Source of the DNA: Myxococcus guangdongensis
Lineage (GTDB): Bacteria; Myxococcota; Myxococcia; Myxococcales; Myxococcaceae
Assembly (NCBI RefSeq): GCF_024198255.1
Contig: NZ_JAJVKW010000002.1
Coordinates: 1,054,001-1,118,000, forward strand
Length of the DNA stretch: 64,000 nt
Reading direction: 5' to 3'
Shown here: piece after piece, positions 1 to 8,149 of the stretch
Position numbering within the stretch: position 1 is the first letter of the stretch
Layout of the letters: each line of letters begins with the position of its first letter
Made by a program: the position numbers and the translations under genes
Notes under the pieces: generated by a model
Told to the model about the DNA's origin: nothing
Database searches by the model: none
Seen by the model: only the letters and a program-made list of their open reading frames with translations

Positions 1-975
1 GCCGCGAAGCTGTCGGCGGCGAAGCCCGCGCGCATCGCCATCAACGCGTCCACGTCCGTCACGGTGGCGGACGGGCTGTCGTCCTCGCAGCGCGCGGCGC
101 TGGAGAAGGCGCTGACGCCCGCGCTGCGCAAGAAGCTGGTGTCGTCCGAGGACGTCGTCTCCGAGTGGCTGTCCGTGAAGCTGCCCGAGGAGGTGGACAT
201 CCTGCGCAAGGCCGCGGCGCTCACGGCGCAGCTGCAAATCGAGGCGTACGCCACGGTGGTGCCGGGCAAGACGCGTGACTCCGACGTCGCGCGCTTCCTT
301 CGCAAGCGCATGGCGGAGCTGGGCGTGGGGGACGCGTGGGCGCCGGACCAGAACCCGGCGGTCAACAGCGGACCTCTGCGTGGCCACTCGCACGCCACGG
401 AGAAGGTGATTCAGCCCGGTGACTTCATCCAGACAGACTTCGGCATCCGCGTGGGCAACTTGTGGGTGACGGACATCCAGCGCTTCGCCTACGTGCTCGC
501 GCCAGGGCAGACCCAGGTGCCGAAGGACGCGCTGGAGCGGTGGGAGAAGGGCCGGCAGGGCAACCGCGTGGCGCTGGCGGCGCTCAAGCCGGGTGTCAGC
601 GGCTGGGACGTGGACAAGGCGCAGCGCGTGTGGATGAGCGAGGCGGGCTCGGAGCCGATGAACATGTTCGGCACCGGCCACCCCGTGGGGTACTGGGCGC
701 ATGATGTGGGGCCCGCGCTCTCCGGTGGGGCGAAGGACAAGCCCAAGCAGGGCCAGTCCACGCGCATCATCCGGACGGGGCAGGTGTTCGCCTTCGACGG
801 GTTCTTCGCGTGGAAGGAAGGCCCGGACGCGATGCGCGTCCTCTCCGTGGAGGAGATGGCCGTCGTCACCGAGACGGGCGCCGAGTACCTGATTCCGCCG
901 CAGGAGGACCTGGTGCTCATCCCGTCGCCGGGCACCCCGGGTCAGCAGAACCCCGTGGCTCCCGCACCGCGCTGA
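1..975 (+). CDS. M24-family metallopeptidase (Xaa-Pro aminopeptidase-like), C-terminal part
   Basis: The reading frame is open from the first base, so the gene begins upstream of the window; the GTG at 64 is probably internal. The visible part is a pita-bread M24 domain. Metal-binding candidates are the Asp of QTDFG, the Asp of VTDIQ, the His of GTGHPVGYW and the Glu of the terminal VEEMAVVTE segment. The position that usually reads TIEPG, supplying a Glu ligand, reads FAFDGF here, so Asp may replace Glu. The family removes N-terminal residues next to proline or hydrolyses related amide bonds. The substrate cannot be told from sequence, and an N-terminal creatinase-like domain may lie outside the window. 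Confidence 0.85.
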   Translation, partial: AAKLSAAKPARIAINASTSVTVADGLSSSQRAALEKALTPALRKKLVSSEDVVSEWLSVKLPEEVDILRKAAALTAQLQIEAYATVVPGKTRDSDVARFLRKRMAELGVGDAWAPDQNPAVNSGPLRGHSHATEKVIQPGDFIQTDFGIRVGNLWVTDIQRFAYVLAPGQTQVPKDALERWEKGRQGNRVALAALKPGVSGWDVDKAQRVWMSEAGSEPMNMFGTGHPVGYWAHDVGPALSGGAKDKPKQGQSTRIIRTGQVFAFDGFFAWKEGPDAMRVLSVEEMAVVTETGAEYLIPPQEDLVLIPSPGTPGQQNPVAPAPR

Positions 976-1051
976 CGGAATGCGTTGCTCGCCCTACTCT
1001 CCCGACTGGCCCGGCTCATAGGATGAGACAGGCTTGCCGGGAGAGCGTGTG

Positions 1052-1420
1052 ATGCAGACCGTGCTGGTGATTGACGATGACCTGTTCGTGCTCTCGCTGG
1101 TGACGGACATCCTGCAGAGCGCCGGCTTCCAGGTGCGCACGGTGCAGTCACCCGAGAGCGCGTTCCAGGAGGAGCTGGGGAGCATCTCCGCCATCCTCTG
1201 CGACTACAACATGCCGTCGATGAACGGCGCGGACGTGCTCATCGCCATGCGCGAGCTGAAGGAGTGCGACGCGCCCTTCATCTTCCTCACCGGCCACGAG
1301 CAGTTGGACGACCTCATCCCCGTCGCCATCCGCTACGGCGCGGAGCTGCTGCCCAAGCCCATCCACCCCGTGGAGCTGATTCGCCTGCTCATGAAGCAGC
1401 TCGCCAACGTGGCGGCGTGA
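1052..1420 (+). CDS. single-domain response regulator (CheY-like receiver)
   Basis: This 122-residue protein is only a receiver domain. It has the acidic cluster D8-D10, phospho-acceptor D51 in ILCDYNMP, T80 as the switch residue and K102 in LLPKPI, so all catalytic positions are present. I chose the ATG at 1052, preceded by a GGGAGAG Shine-Dalgarno, over an upstream TTG at 1034. No output domain is attached, so it must act by protein contact or as a phosphorelay shuttle. No kinase gene adjoins it; its neighbours are the M24 peptidase and a convergent TPR gene. It is not closely similar to the two paralogous receivers near 42 and 47 kb. Confidence 0.93.
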   Translation: MQTVLVIDDDLFVLSLVTDILQSAGFQVRTVQSPESAFQEELGSISAILCDYNMPSMNGADVLIAMRELKECDAPFIFLTGHEQLDDLIPVAIRYGAELLPKPIHPVELIRLLMKQLANVAA

Positions 1421-1440
1421 AACACGGGTTTCATGTCTGG

Positions 1441-1466
1441 GGACGGGCGCCCGTGAGCGCCCGTCC
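1441..1466. terminator. bidirectional hairpin between convergent genes
   Basis: GGACGGGCGC pairs perfectly with GCGCCCGTCC (10 bp, 6-nt loop CCGTGA). It lies between the receiver stop (1420) and the TPR gene stop (1478). There is no T-run, as is common in such GC-rich genomes, so terminator function is inferred from position and stability. Confidence 0.6.
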
Positions 1467-1477
1467 GTCACATCCGC

Positions 1478-2662
1478 TCAGGAGGCCAGCGCCTTGATGA
1501 GCCGCTCGGCCTGATCGCGCCACTCGGGGTCCAGGCGCTCCAGCTTCAAGAGCGACTGAGCCATCTGCGTCGCCCGCGGCTTGTCGCCCAGGCGCGCGCT
1601 CACGAGCGCCAGGTTGAGCTGCGGCTCGGGGCGCTCCGGCGCGCGGCGGTGCGCCTCTTCCAGCACCTCCAGTGCCTGCTGGCCCGCGCCCGGGAGCTCG
1701 TCCTCCGGGATGCGCATCAGCAGATTGCCCAGGTTGTTGGCGGGGGCCCAGTCATCCGGGTCCAGCTTCATGGCCTCGCGCCACGCCGTCAGCGCGGCGG
1801 GGATGTCCACCGGCTCGATGGCCTCCAGCGCCATGCCCTCGACCATGCAGCTCTGCGCGGTGGCCTGTCCGCGCGACGCCAGCTTCTTGCACAGCTCCAG
1901 CGCGTCGGTCAGCCGCCCCTGCGCCAGCCGCAGCCGCGCCAGGTTCGCCTGCGCCGCGGGAGCGTCCGGCTCCACGCGCGCCAGCGTCTCCGCCGTGGCC
2001 ACCGCGCCGCTCAGGTTGCCGCGCGCCAGCTGCACGTTGCACAGCGCGTTGAGCAGGTACGGGTCGCCGTCGAGCGCCTTGATGCCCGTCAGCAACAGCT
2101 CCTCGGCCGCGCCCAGCTCACCGCCGGCCTGGAGCGCCACCGCGAGCACCAGGTAGCTGGGCCCGTGCCTCGGGTTGAGGCGCAGCGACTCCTGGAGGTG
2201 GTGGAAGCCGTCCTTCAGGTTCTCCTGGGCGAAGAGCACGCGCCCCAGGTGGAAGTGATGGATGGCCGTGCTCGGCGACAGCTTCACCGCCTGCTCGAGC
2301 GCGGTGCGGGCGCCGGCGTTGTCGCCCTGCTCCGCCAGGAGGTAGCCCTGGCCGAACCAGGCCTCGGCCTTCTGGGGCCGCGCCTTCGCCACCTTCCGGT
2401 AGAGCGCCAGGGCGCCCGCCGCGTCACCTCGCCGGGTGAGCAGCGCGGCCCGGACCAGCTGCACGTCCGGCTCCTCCGCGCTCACGCCCGCGAGCCATGA
2501 CTCGGCCTGGGCCTCGTTGCCATCGAATGCCGCGAGCCGGGCGAGCGCGACCCGGGCCGCCAGGTCCGAGGCGTCGCGCTTGAGCGCGGCCTCGGCCTCC
2601 CGGCGTGCCTGGTCCAGCTCCCCGGCTGCGAGAAGTGCGTCGTACCTGGCGGTCTCCGCCAT
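1478..2662 (-). CDS. TPR-repeat protein
   Basis: The 394-residue protein is almost wholly alpha-helical, made of tandem 34-residue TPR-like units. Alternating small and aromatic positions are clear in stretches such as AWFGQGYLLAEQGDNAGARTA and HFHLGRVLFAQENL. No signal peptide or enzymatic domain is visible. TPR arrays act as protein-protein scaffolds, so it probably assembles a complex. Its ATG (2660-2662) overlaps by one base the stop of the gene before it in the transcript (TGATG), so translation is likely coupled to the Ala/Gly-patterned protein, a possible partner. The function is unknown. Confidence 0.85.
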   Translation of the reverse strand: MAETARYDALLAAGELDQARREAEAALKRDASDLAARVALARLAAFDGNEAQAESWLAGVSAEEPDVQLVRAALLTRRGDAAGALALYRKVAKARPQKAEAWFGQGYLLAEQGDNAGARTALEQAVKLSPSTAIHHFHLGRVLFAQENLKDGFHHLQESLRLNPRHGPSYLVLAVALQAGGELGAAEELLLTGIKALDGDPYLLNALCNVQLARGNLSGAVATAETLARVEPDAPAAQANLARLRLAQGRLTDALELCKKLASRGQATAQSCMVEGMALEAIEPVDIPAALTAWREAMKLDPDDWAPANNLGNLLMRIPEDELPGAGQQALEVLEEAHRRAPERPEPQLNLALVSARLGDKPRATQMAQSLLKLERLDPEWRDQAERLIKALAS

Positions 2663-3606
2663 CAGCCAAACAGCCCCTTGAAGAAGTTGCCGACGGACTT
2701 CACCACATTCTTGGCCACTTCGATGGGCTTCTCGACGACGCTCTTCACCGCGTCCGCAATCTTGCCGAAGTTGATGTCCACGTCGAAGCCGAGCTTGAAG
2801 CCCACGCCCAGGGCCGCGCCGAAGTCCACGCGGGCCTTGAAGCGGCCGTTGTCCCAGCTGGCCTCGGCGCGCGCCGAGACACCCACACCGGCCCAGGCCT
2901 CCGCACGGCCCGTGACGCCGCCGTAGTCGCCCAGCTTCACCGTGCCCGTGGCACCGGCGCGGGCGCCGATGAACGCGTCACCACCGACGCGGGCCGCGTA
3001 CTTGCCGTTGATGGGGTCCACCGTCACTTCACCGTGGAGACCCGCCTTCGCGCCCACCCACGCCTTGCCCTGCAGCTCCGCCTGGATGGGGCCGACACCC
3101 GCGCGCAGCGTGCCCTCGGCGTCCACCAGCGTGGCCTTCGCGTCCAAATCGCCGCGGGCGAACAGCTTGCCGCCCTCGATGCCCACCTCGCCGGAGCCCT
3201 TGAGCTCGGCCTCGAGCAGGCTCACCTTGCCGTAGCCCTGGGCCACGCTGTTGGCGTCGCCGAAGCCGCCCTCGAACTTCTTGACCGCCGCGCCCTTGGT
3301 GAACTGGCCGTCGATGCCGACCTTCGGGATGGCGCCCAGCAGGCTCGCCATGGCGCCCGTCACGCGGCCCGAGGACTCGTGCTGGGACTCGTGGCTGTAG
3401 CTGGTGTTCCAGTTCTGCGTGGTGCTCTTCTCACGCTCGAAGTGGCTCTGGAGCCGGCCGTTATCAAAGGTGGTCTGGACGCCCGTGTTGGTGTCCTTGA
3501 CGACCTTCTCCGTGGTCGTGTTCTTCACCACCGAGCCGTTCTGCGACGTCTGGCTGGTGCGAACCGGGTTCTGCTGACCGCGACGGATGGAGGAGCGATC
3601 GCTCAT
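2662..3606 (-). CDS. Ala/Gly-patterned repetitive protein of unknown function
   Basis: The protein has 314 residues and I cannot name it. Residues 1 to about 75 are polar and rich in Ser, Thr, Gln and Asn, with no signal peptide. Residues 85-270 carry an irregular beta-like alternation of short motifs such as AELKGSGEVGIEG, AKAGLHGEVTV and GVGVSARAEASW. The last 45 residues form an amphipathic helical tail (IADAVKSVVEKP then VKSVGNFFKGLFG). Similar Ala/Gly/charged stretches occur in the central regions of large polymorphic toxins, but no toxin domain follows here. It is the first gene of a coupled pair with the TPR protein. Confidence 0.75.
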   Translation of the reverse strand: MSDRSSIRRGQQNPVRTSQTSQNGSVVKNTTTEKVVKDTNTGVQTTFDNGRLQSHFEREKSTTQNWNTSYSHESQHESSGRVTGAMASLLGAIPKVGIDGQFTKGAAVKKFEGGFGDANSVAQGYGKVSLLEAELKGSGEVGIEGGKLFARGDLDAKATLVDAEGTLRAGVGPIQAELQGKAWVGAKAGLHGEVTVDPINGKYAARVGGDAFIGARAGATGTVKLGDYGGVTGRAEAWAGVGVSARAEASWDNGRFKARVDFGAALGVGFKLGFDVDINFGKIADAVKSVVEKPIEVAKNVVKSVGNFFKGLFG

Positions 3607-3696
3607 GGCGGACCTCGGCCGGGGACTGGCCGGGAAAGAATGTGAAGGGATTGTCGCGGAGGACGTGGATCAGTTGCGTCCAGGACGGAGATTTTC

Positions 3697-4191
3697 CTAC
3701 AGCCGCGCCGCGAACCAGCGCGCCACCAGCGGCATGCAGGCGCCGAGCGCCACCAGCCCCAGCCCCAGCCCCAGCCGCACGAAGCTGGGCGCGTGCGCGC
3801 CGGGCTCCAGCACCGCGTCGGTGGGGTCCGCCGGGTTGTAGGCGACCCGGACGGCCTGCCCCGGGGGATAGCGCCGGAGGACGGACTGGGCGTGCTCCGG
3901 GTTGGTGTACGCGGCGGGGTCCACGCGCAGGGTGGAGGTGCCGACCAGCACGCGGCCCACGGTGTACTCGTACTGGACGACGGCCTCGTAGTGGATGCGG
4001 GGCTCTGCCGGGCCGGCCACGGGGAGGCGGCGCTCGAACTCCTCGGCGGAGCGGATGGTGCCCGGCGCCGTGGGCCAGCTCAGGGTGCGCCGGGCGCGCA
4101 GGACGTCCTTGAGACCGGCGACCACGAAGAGGACACCCACCGCCGCGAGCAGCGCGGAGATGGCGGTGACGACGACCCAGAGCACTTGCAC
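3697..4191 (-). CDS. DUF3592-type membrane protein
   Basis: The 164-residue protein has a hydrophobic helix at residues 3-27 and another at about 140-158. They flank a soluble beta-rich segment with the features of DUF3592: a Y-E-Y-T-V-G strand, a YPPGQAVRVAYNPADP motif and a following DAVLEPG. The loop between the helices should lie on one face of the inner membrane. The start is a GTG at 4191. It follows the thioesterase gene by 39 nt on the same strand, so the two may be co-transcribed. Members of this family have no established function. Confidence 0.82.
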   Translation of the reverse strand: MQVLWVVVTAISALLAAVGVLFVVAGLKDVLRARRTLSWPTAPGTIRSAEEFERRLPVAGPAEPRIHYEAVVQYEYTVGRVLVGTSTLRVDPAAYTNPEHAQSVLRRYPPGQAVRVAYNPADPTDAVLEPGAHAPSFVRLGLGLGLVALGACMPLVARWFAARL

Positions 4192-4230
4192 GCCGCCGAC
4201 ACTACCAGATGGCGGGAGGCCGTCCGGTCT

Positions 4231-5049
4231 TCAGCCGCCCATGACGACGAAGAGCTGGCGGCACTGGGCCAGGAGCACGCCGTCCTCGGTCCACAGCTGC
4301 TGGTAGTCGTCCGCGTAGCCCTCCCCTGCCTGACGCGAGCGGCCGGTGCGCAGGAAGTGGGCGTCCGGCTTCAGCCCGGGCATGGGCAGCGGGTGGAAGA
4401 AGTGCACGGTGAAGTCCACCGTGGCCGCCGGGCGGAAGCCCTCCACGCGGGAGAGGGCCGCCGGGGGATAGGCGTCCATCAACCCCACGCACAGGGGCGC
4501 GTCCAGCACCGTGGGCTGCCGGGGGCGCAGCCACCCGCCCGTCTCCGCCACGTCCGAACCCGAGTACGGCGCCGAGCCCAGGCAGAAGCGGAACTCGAAG
4601 TGGCGGCAGAAGTCCGGCATGGGCACGTCGTCGGGTGTCGCCGGGACCTCCAGCGGGGACGGGACCTTGGGGGGCGTCAGGTCCAGGTACTCCAGGGCCC
4701 CGCCGCGCGAGGCGCCGAAGGTCGCGCTGCCCACGGCCACCACGCCCGCGTCGTTCTCCACCCGCACCGTGGCGTGGGTGACGAGCTTGCCGGCGCGCTC
4801 GATTCGCGTCAGCACCCGCGCCTCGCCCTCCACCGCGGGGGAGCAGAAGTGCATCGTGAAGGAGCGCACCGGCCGGGCCGCGTCGGCCAGCGTGTGCTCC
4901 AGCGCGCGCAGCGCCGTGCCCGCCACCACGCCGCCGTAGGCGCCCCTCCCCTGGTACCAGTCCGCGTGGAAGCGGGTGCGGTAGACGTTGGGTTCCAGCG
5001 GCTCGGGCGTGGAGGCGGCGACGAAGGCGGCGGTCATGTCGCGACGCAC
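4231..5049 (-). CDS. acyl-CoA thioesterase-like protein (double hotdog fold)
   Basis: The protein of about 270 residues has two consecutive hotdog-type halves, as in TesB-like enzymes. The first carries WYQGRGAYGGVVAGTALRALEHTL, then a strand reading RSFTMHFCSPAVEGE. The second has ATVDFTVHFFHPLP. The family hydrolyses acyl-CoA thioesters in the cytoplasm; the chain-length preference cannot be read from sequence. The GTG at 5049 has a GAGG nine bases upstream, whereas the in-frame ATG at 5037 has none, so I favour the GTG. It lies between ung upstream and the DUF3592 gene downstream, all on the minus strand. Confidence 0.85.
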   Translation of the reverse strand: MRRDMTAAFVAASTPEPLEPNVYRTRFHADWYQGRGAYGGVVAGTALRALEHTLADAARPVRSFTMHFCSPAVEGEARVLTRIERAGKLVTHATVRVENDAGVVAVGSATFGASRGGALEYLDLTPPKVPSPLEVPATPDDVPMPDFCRHFEFRFCLGSAPYSGSDVAETGGWLRPRQPTVLDAPLCVGLMDAYPPAALSRVEGFRPAATVDFTVHFFHPLPMPGLKPDAHFLRTGRSRQAGEGYADDYQQLWTEDGVLLAQCRQLFVVMGG

Positions 5050-5112
5050 CGTATCAAGCCTCGTCCTGGAGGCACGGCCTTCGTGCCCGGACGCGCGGTG
5101 CGGCCCGCTTCT

Positions 5113-5790
5113 TCACTGGGACAGGCGCCAGTCGACCGGGGGGCGGCCCTTGGACTCCAGGGCCTGGTTCACCTTGCTGAAGGGCTTGCTGCCGAAGAAG
5201 CCGCTGCTGGCCGACAGGGGCGAGGGGTGGGTGCCCTCGATGACCACGTGGCGCCTGGCATCGATGAGCTTCTTCTTCTTCTGGGCGTACTTGCCCCAGA
5301 GGAGGAAGACGACGGCGTCCTGCTTGGCGCTCACCGCGCGGATGACGGCGTCGGTGAAGTCCTCCCAGCCGTGGCCCGCGTGGCTGTTGGGCTGGGCCTG
5401 GCGCACGGTGAGCACGGCGTTGAGCAGGAGCACACCCTGCTCGGCCCAGGGGATGAGGGAGCCCGTCTTGGGACGGGGTTGCTTCACGTCCGCCTCCAGC
5501 TCCTTGAAGATGTTCACCAGCGAGGGCGGCGAGGGCACGCCGGGCTTCACGGAGAACGCCAGCCCGTGTGCCTGCCCGGGCCCGTGGTACGGGTCCTGGC
5601 CCAGGAGCAGCACGCGCACGTCCGCGTAGGGCGTCAGCCGGAAGGCGGAGAAGAGGTCCTCCTCCGAGGGGAAGACGGTGGCGGCCTCGCGCTCCCGGGC
5701 GACGAAGCCCTCCAGGTCCTGGAACGAGGGTGAATCGAGCGCGGACTTGAGCTCCCGCTTCCAGTCCTCCGGCAACCCGTCCTTCAACAT
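5113..5790 (-). CDS. ung: uracil-DNA glycosylase, family 1
   Basis: Ung removes uracil from DNA to start base-excision repair. The water-activating motif GQDPYHG carries the catalytic Asp, and the C-terminal minor-groove loop reads HPSPLSA with the catalytic His. The uracil-binding strand VVFLLWGKYAQ and the NAVLTV segment are also present. I start at the ATG at 5790 (225 residues, close to the E. coli length) because GGGGAG sits 8 nt upstream. An in-frame ATG at 5826 would add 12 residues encoded mostly by a perfect palindrome, which looks non-coding. No inhibitor gene or mobile element is nearby; this is a housekeeping gene. Confidence 0.96.
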   Translation of the reverse strand: MLKDGLPEDWKRELKSALDSPSFQDLEGFVAREREAATVFPSEEDLFSAFRLTPYADVRVLLLGQDPYHGPGQAHGLAFSVKPGVPSPPSLVNIFKELEADVKQPRPKTGSLIPWAEQGVLLLNAVLTVRQAQPNSHAGHGWEDFTDAVIRAVSAKQDAVVFLLWGKYAQKKKKLIDARRHVVIEGTHPSPLSASSGFFGSKPFSKVNQALESKGRPPVDWRLSQ

Positions 5791-5803
5791 GGCGTGACTC
5801 CCC

Positions 5804-5824
5804 GTCCGACCAACGAGGTCGGAC
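5804..5824 (-). promoter_or_regulatory. perfect 8-bp hairpin just upstream of ung
   Basis: GTCCGACC and GGTCGGAC flank the five-base loop AACGA. On the minus strand the hairpin ends 13 bases before the chosen ung ATG and abuts its GGGGAG Shine-Dalgarno. It could be an operator or a 5' leader hairpin. Function is inferred from position only. Confidence 0.4.
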
Positions 5825-5961
5825 ATTGAAGCACCGCCCACGCGGGGGGCCCACCGCTTTCGTCCCGGCGTCCGGGGCCCGACAGCCGGACTGGAAGCGA
5901 CCGGGCGGGCGGGACGGGTTCTTGGGGGGAAGGCCCCGGGCGCGCTAGCCTGGGTGGCGCC

Positions 5962-7728
5962 ATGACGATGTACACCGAGTCACTCCGCGCCTTCCTCAAG
6001 CCCGTCCTGCCCTATCTGGACGACGAGGCGGTGTCGGAGATCATGATCAACGGCCCCACCGACGTGTGGATCGAGAAGAAGGGCCGACTGACGAAGACGG
6101 ACGCGGCCTTCACCGAGGAAGGCCTCATCGGCGCCGCGCGCAACATGGCCCAGTTCGTCGGCCGCATGCTCACCGACGAGCGCCCGCGCCTGGACGCGCG
6201 CCTGCCGGACGGCAGCCGCATCCACGTGGTGATTCCGCCGATTGCCCGCCGCGGCACCACCATCTCCATCCGCAAGTTCTTCAAGGAGAAGCTGACCGTC
6301 CAGTCGCTCCTGAAGTTCGGCTCGCTGACGCCCCAGATGGCGCGGCTCATCGAGGCGGGCATCGCCACCAAGCTCAACATGCTGGTGGCCGGCGGCACGG
6401 GCTCCGGCAAGACGACGCTGCTCAACATCGTCTCGTCGCTCATCCCCGACGAGGAGCGCATCCTCACCATCGAGGACTCGGCCGAGCTCCAGCTCAACCA
6501 GACGCACGTGGTCGCCTTCGAGAGCCGTCCGCCGGACAAGTTCGGCAAGGGCGGCGTGGACATGGGAGACCTGCTGCACTCGGCGCTGCGTCTGCGCCCG
6601 GACCGAATCGTCGTCGGCGAGGTGCGCGGCGGCGAGGCGTTCCACCTGATGCAGGCGATGAACACGGGCCACGGCGGCTCGCTGGCCACCACGCACGCCA
6701 ACACGCCCACGGACACGCTGCGCCGCATCGAGTCCTTGTGCCTCATGTCCGGCGTGGAGCTGCCCATGGTGGCCGTGCGCGCGCAGGTGGCCAGCGCCAT
6801 CAACTTCGTCATCTGCTGCGAGCGTCTGCACGACGGCAGCCGCAAGACGATTGCCCTGTCGGAGGTGCTGCCGCTCAACGAGAAGGGCGACTACCGCACG
6901 CAGGACATCTTCGTCTTCACGCCGGTGGCCAAGGACGAGGACGACCACATCCTGGGCTACCACGCGCCCACGGGCATCATCCCCAACTTCGTCGCCAAGG
7001 CGAAGGCGTACGGCTTCAACGACTTGGAGGACTCGTTCTTCGACCCGGCCACCTACGGCCTGCCGCCTCCGCCCACGTTCCACGCCGGTGAGTCGTACAC
7101 CGTGCGATGGGCGCCCTCGCTGAAGCACCGCGAGGAGGGACAGCCGGACCCCTCGCACTTCAAGCAGGAGTGGTCCGCCTTCGAGGAGAAGCTCAAGCAG
7201 GACGCGCGCGAGGCCAAGGCCGCCAAGGCGGGTGGAGCGCCCGCGCCCGCCGCCGCGCCCGTGCAGGTGCAGGTCCCCGCGAACCTGCCCACCTCGAAGC
7301 CCGCCATGCCGCCGGCCGCGCCGCCCCGGGTGGCCAGCGCCACGCCGCCCGCGGGTCAGGCCGCCGCCCGGCCTCCCGCCGCCGCGCGCCCGCCGCCGCC
7401 TCCCGAGAGCGACGACGACAAGACGCCGCCCCCCAGCCGCAGCCCGTTCGCCAGCGGGATGGACCACGCGGCCGAGGCCAAGGTGGAGGTGGATGAGGAG
7501 CTGCTCACCGACGCGGGCCGTGCTCCGCCGCCGCGTCGCCCGGGCACGCCGCCGCCCAGGCCGCCGCCTCCCGGGGCACGCCCCGCGCTCGCCGCGCGCA
7601 GGCCCCCGCCGTCCATGCCCGCCCACGTCGACGACGAAGACGAGGACACGGGTGCGACAGCCGAGCCCCAGGGCGGCTCCGAGAAGACGCAGATCCGCCC
7701 CGCGCCGTCGGAGCGGCCTCGTCGCTGA
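5962..7728 (+). CDS. CpaF/TadA-family secretion ATPase with long proline-rich tail
   Basis: The first 400 of 588 residues are a CpaF-type ATPase, which powers Tad/Flp pilus assembly or a related secretion system. The N-terminal domain includes LPDGSRIHVV and TISIRKF. Walker A is GGTGSGKTT near residue 144, followed by an ILTIEDSAELQ Asp-box-like segment, Walker B RIVVGEVRGGEA and the His-box TTHANTPT. After residue 415 comes about 175 residues of low-complexity Ala/Pro-rich sequence, with polyproline runs and acidic DDE clusters. That tail is not part of the standard family and may bind other proteins. No other tad gene adjoins it; TadE/TadG-like genes lie near 26-30 kb. Degenerate copies of its last codons recur downstream. 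Confidence 0.92.
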   Translation: MTMYTESLRAFLKPVLPYLDDEAVSEIMINGPTDVWIEKKGRLTKTDAAFTEEGLIGAARNMAQFVGRMLTDERPRLDARLPDGSRIHVVIPPIARRGTTISIRKFFKEKLTVQSLLKFGSLTPQMARLIEAGIATKLNMLVAGGTGSGKTTLLNIVSSLIPDEERILTIEDSAELQLNQTHVVAFESRPPDKFGKGGVDMGDLLHSALRLRPDRIVVGEVRGGEAFHLMQAMNTGHGGSLATTHANTPTDTLRRIESLCLMSGVELPMVAVRAQVASAINFVICCERLHDGSRKTIALSEVLPLNEKGDYRTQDIFVFTPVAKDEDDHILGYHAPTGIIPNFVAKAKAYGFNDLEDSFFDPATYGLPPPPTFHAGESYTVRWAPSLKHREEGQPDPSHFKQEWSAFEEKLKQDAREAKAAKAGGAPAPAAAPVQVQVPANLPTSKPAMPPAAPPRVASATPPAGQAAARPPAAARPPPPPESDDDKTPPPSRSPFASGMDHAAEAKVEVDEELLTDAGRAPPPRRPGTPPPRPPPPGARPALAARRPPPSMPAHVDDEDEDTGATAEPQGGSEKTQIRPAPSERPRR

Positions 7729-8009
7729 GCAGGTGGGGGCCCGGGCTCCGCGGAGGCGGAGCCGCACCGTGTTCCTCGAAGAAGCCTCGCCGCCCAGTGC
7801 GGGGACAGCATCCATGTCCCCGCCAGGGAGGAGACTCCGTCGGAGCGGCCTCGTCGCGGAGCGGATGGGACGCGCCCGGCAGCTGCCGAGGTTGAATCGC
7901 CCCGCCCTTGCGCGCCCTCACCGCTGAATCCATGGCGCCGCTCCCAGCGGCTTCACGGATGCAGATCCTCGGTGGTCCATTGAGGCGGCCTCGTCGCTGA
8001 ACATTTGGG
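7705..8009 (+). repeat. three degenerate copies of the ATPase gene's 3' end
   Basis: A GTCGGAGCGGCCTCGTCGC-type unit occurs at 7705-7737 (last codons and stop of the ATPase), 7837-7869 and 7982-8009. The first and third copies align over 43 bases with no gap, from GACGCAGATCC to the CTGA that ends the gene, with many substitutions on the left side. Spacing is about 130-145 bases. The pattern looks like an old local duplication of the coding tail. Confidence 0.6.
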
Positions 8010-8149
8010 TCACGACTCCATCGCCCTACCCGGGTGGTGGAGTCCCCCGCCACCGCACGCACCGCCCGCGAGCGTGACGCCCCCCCCGAGGTGAGTCACC
8101 CCTGATTCCCGGCCTTGCGAGGAGGTCGTGTCGGGGGGAAAGTGCTCGC
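7729..8149. other. 421-base gene-free interval after the ATPase gene
   Basis: I see no convincing gene. The interval contains the hairpin at 7744-7763 and two degenerate repeats of the preceding gene's end. A +2-frame opening running to 7927 reads RRSGLVAE twice, but this is a by-product of the repeats. The last 40 bases lead into the Shine-Dalgarno-like GGGGGGAAAG of the next gene. Confidence 0.6.
7744..7763 (+). terminator. hairpin downstream of the CpaF-type gene
   Basis: GGCTCCGC and GCGGAGCC form a perfect 8-bp stem with loop GGAG, 15 bases after the ATPase stop. There is no T-tract, so termination is inferred. Confidence 0.5.

Noticed and set aside
5790..5826. Twelve extra N-terminal residues on ung
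   Set aside because: They are encoded mainly by a perfect palindrome and lack a ribosome-binding site, whereas the 5790 start has one.
7232..7927. A second protein in the +2 frame overlapping the ATPase tail
   Set aside because: It is an Arg/Pro-rich frame-shadow of the low-complexity tail; its RRSGLVAE repeats arise from the DNA repeats.
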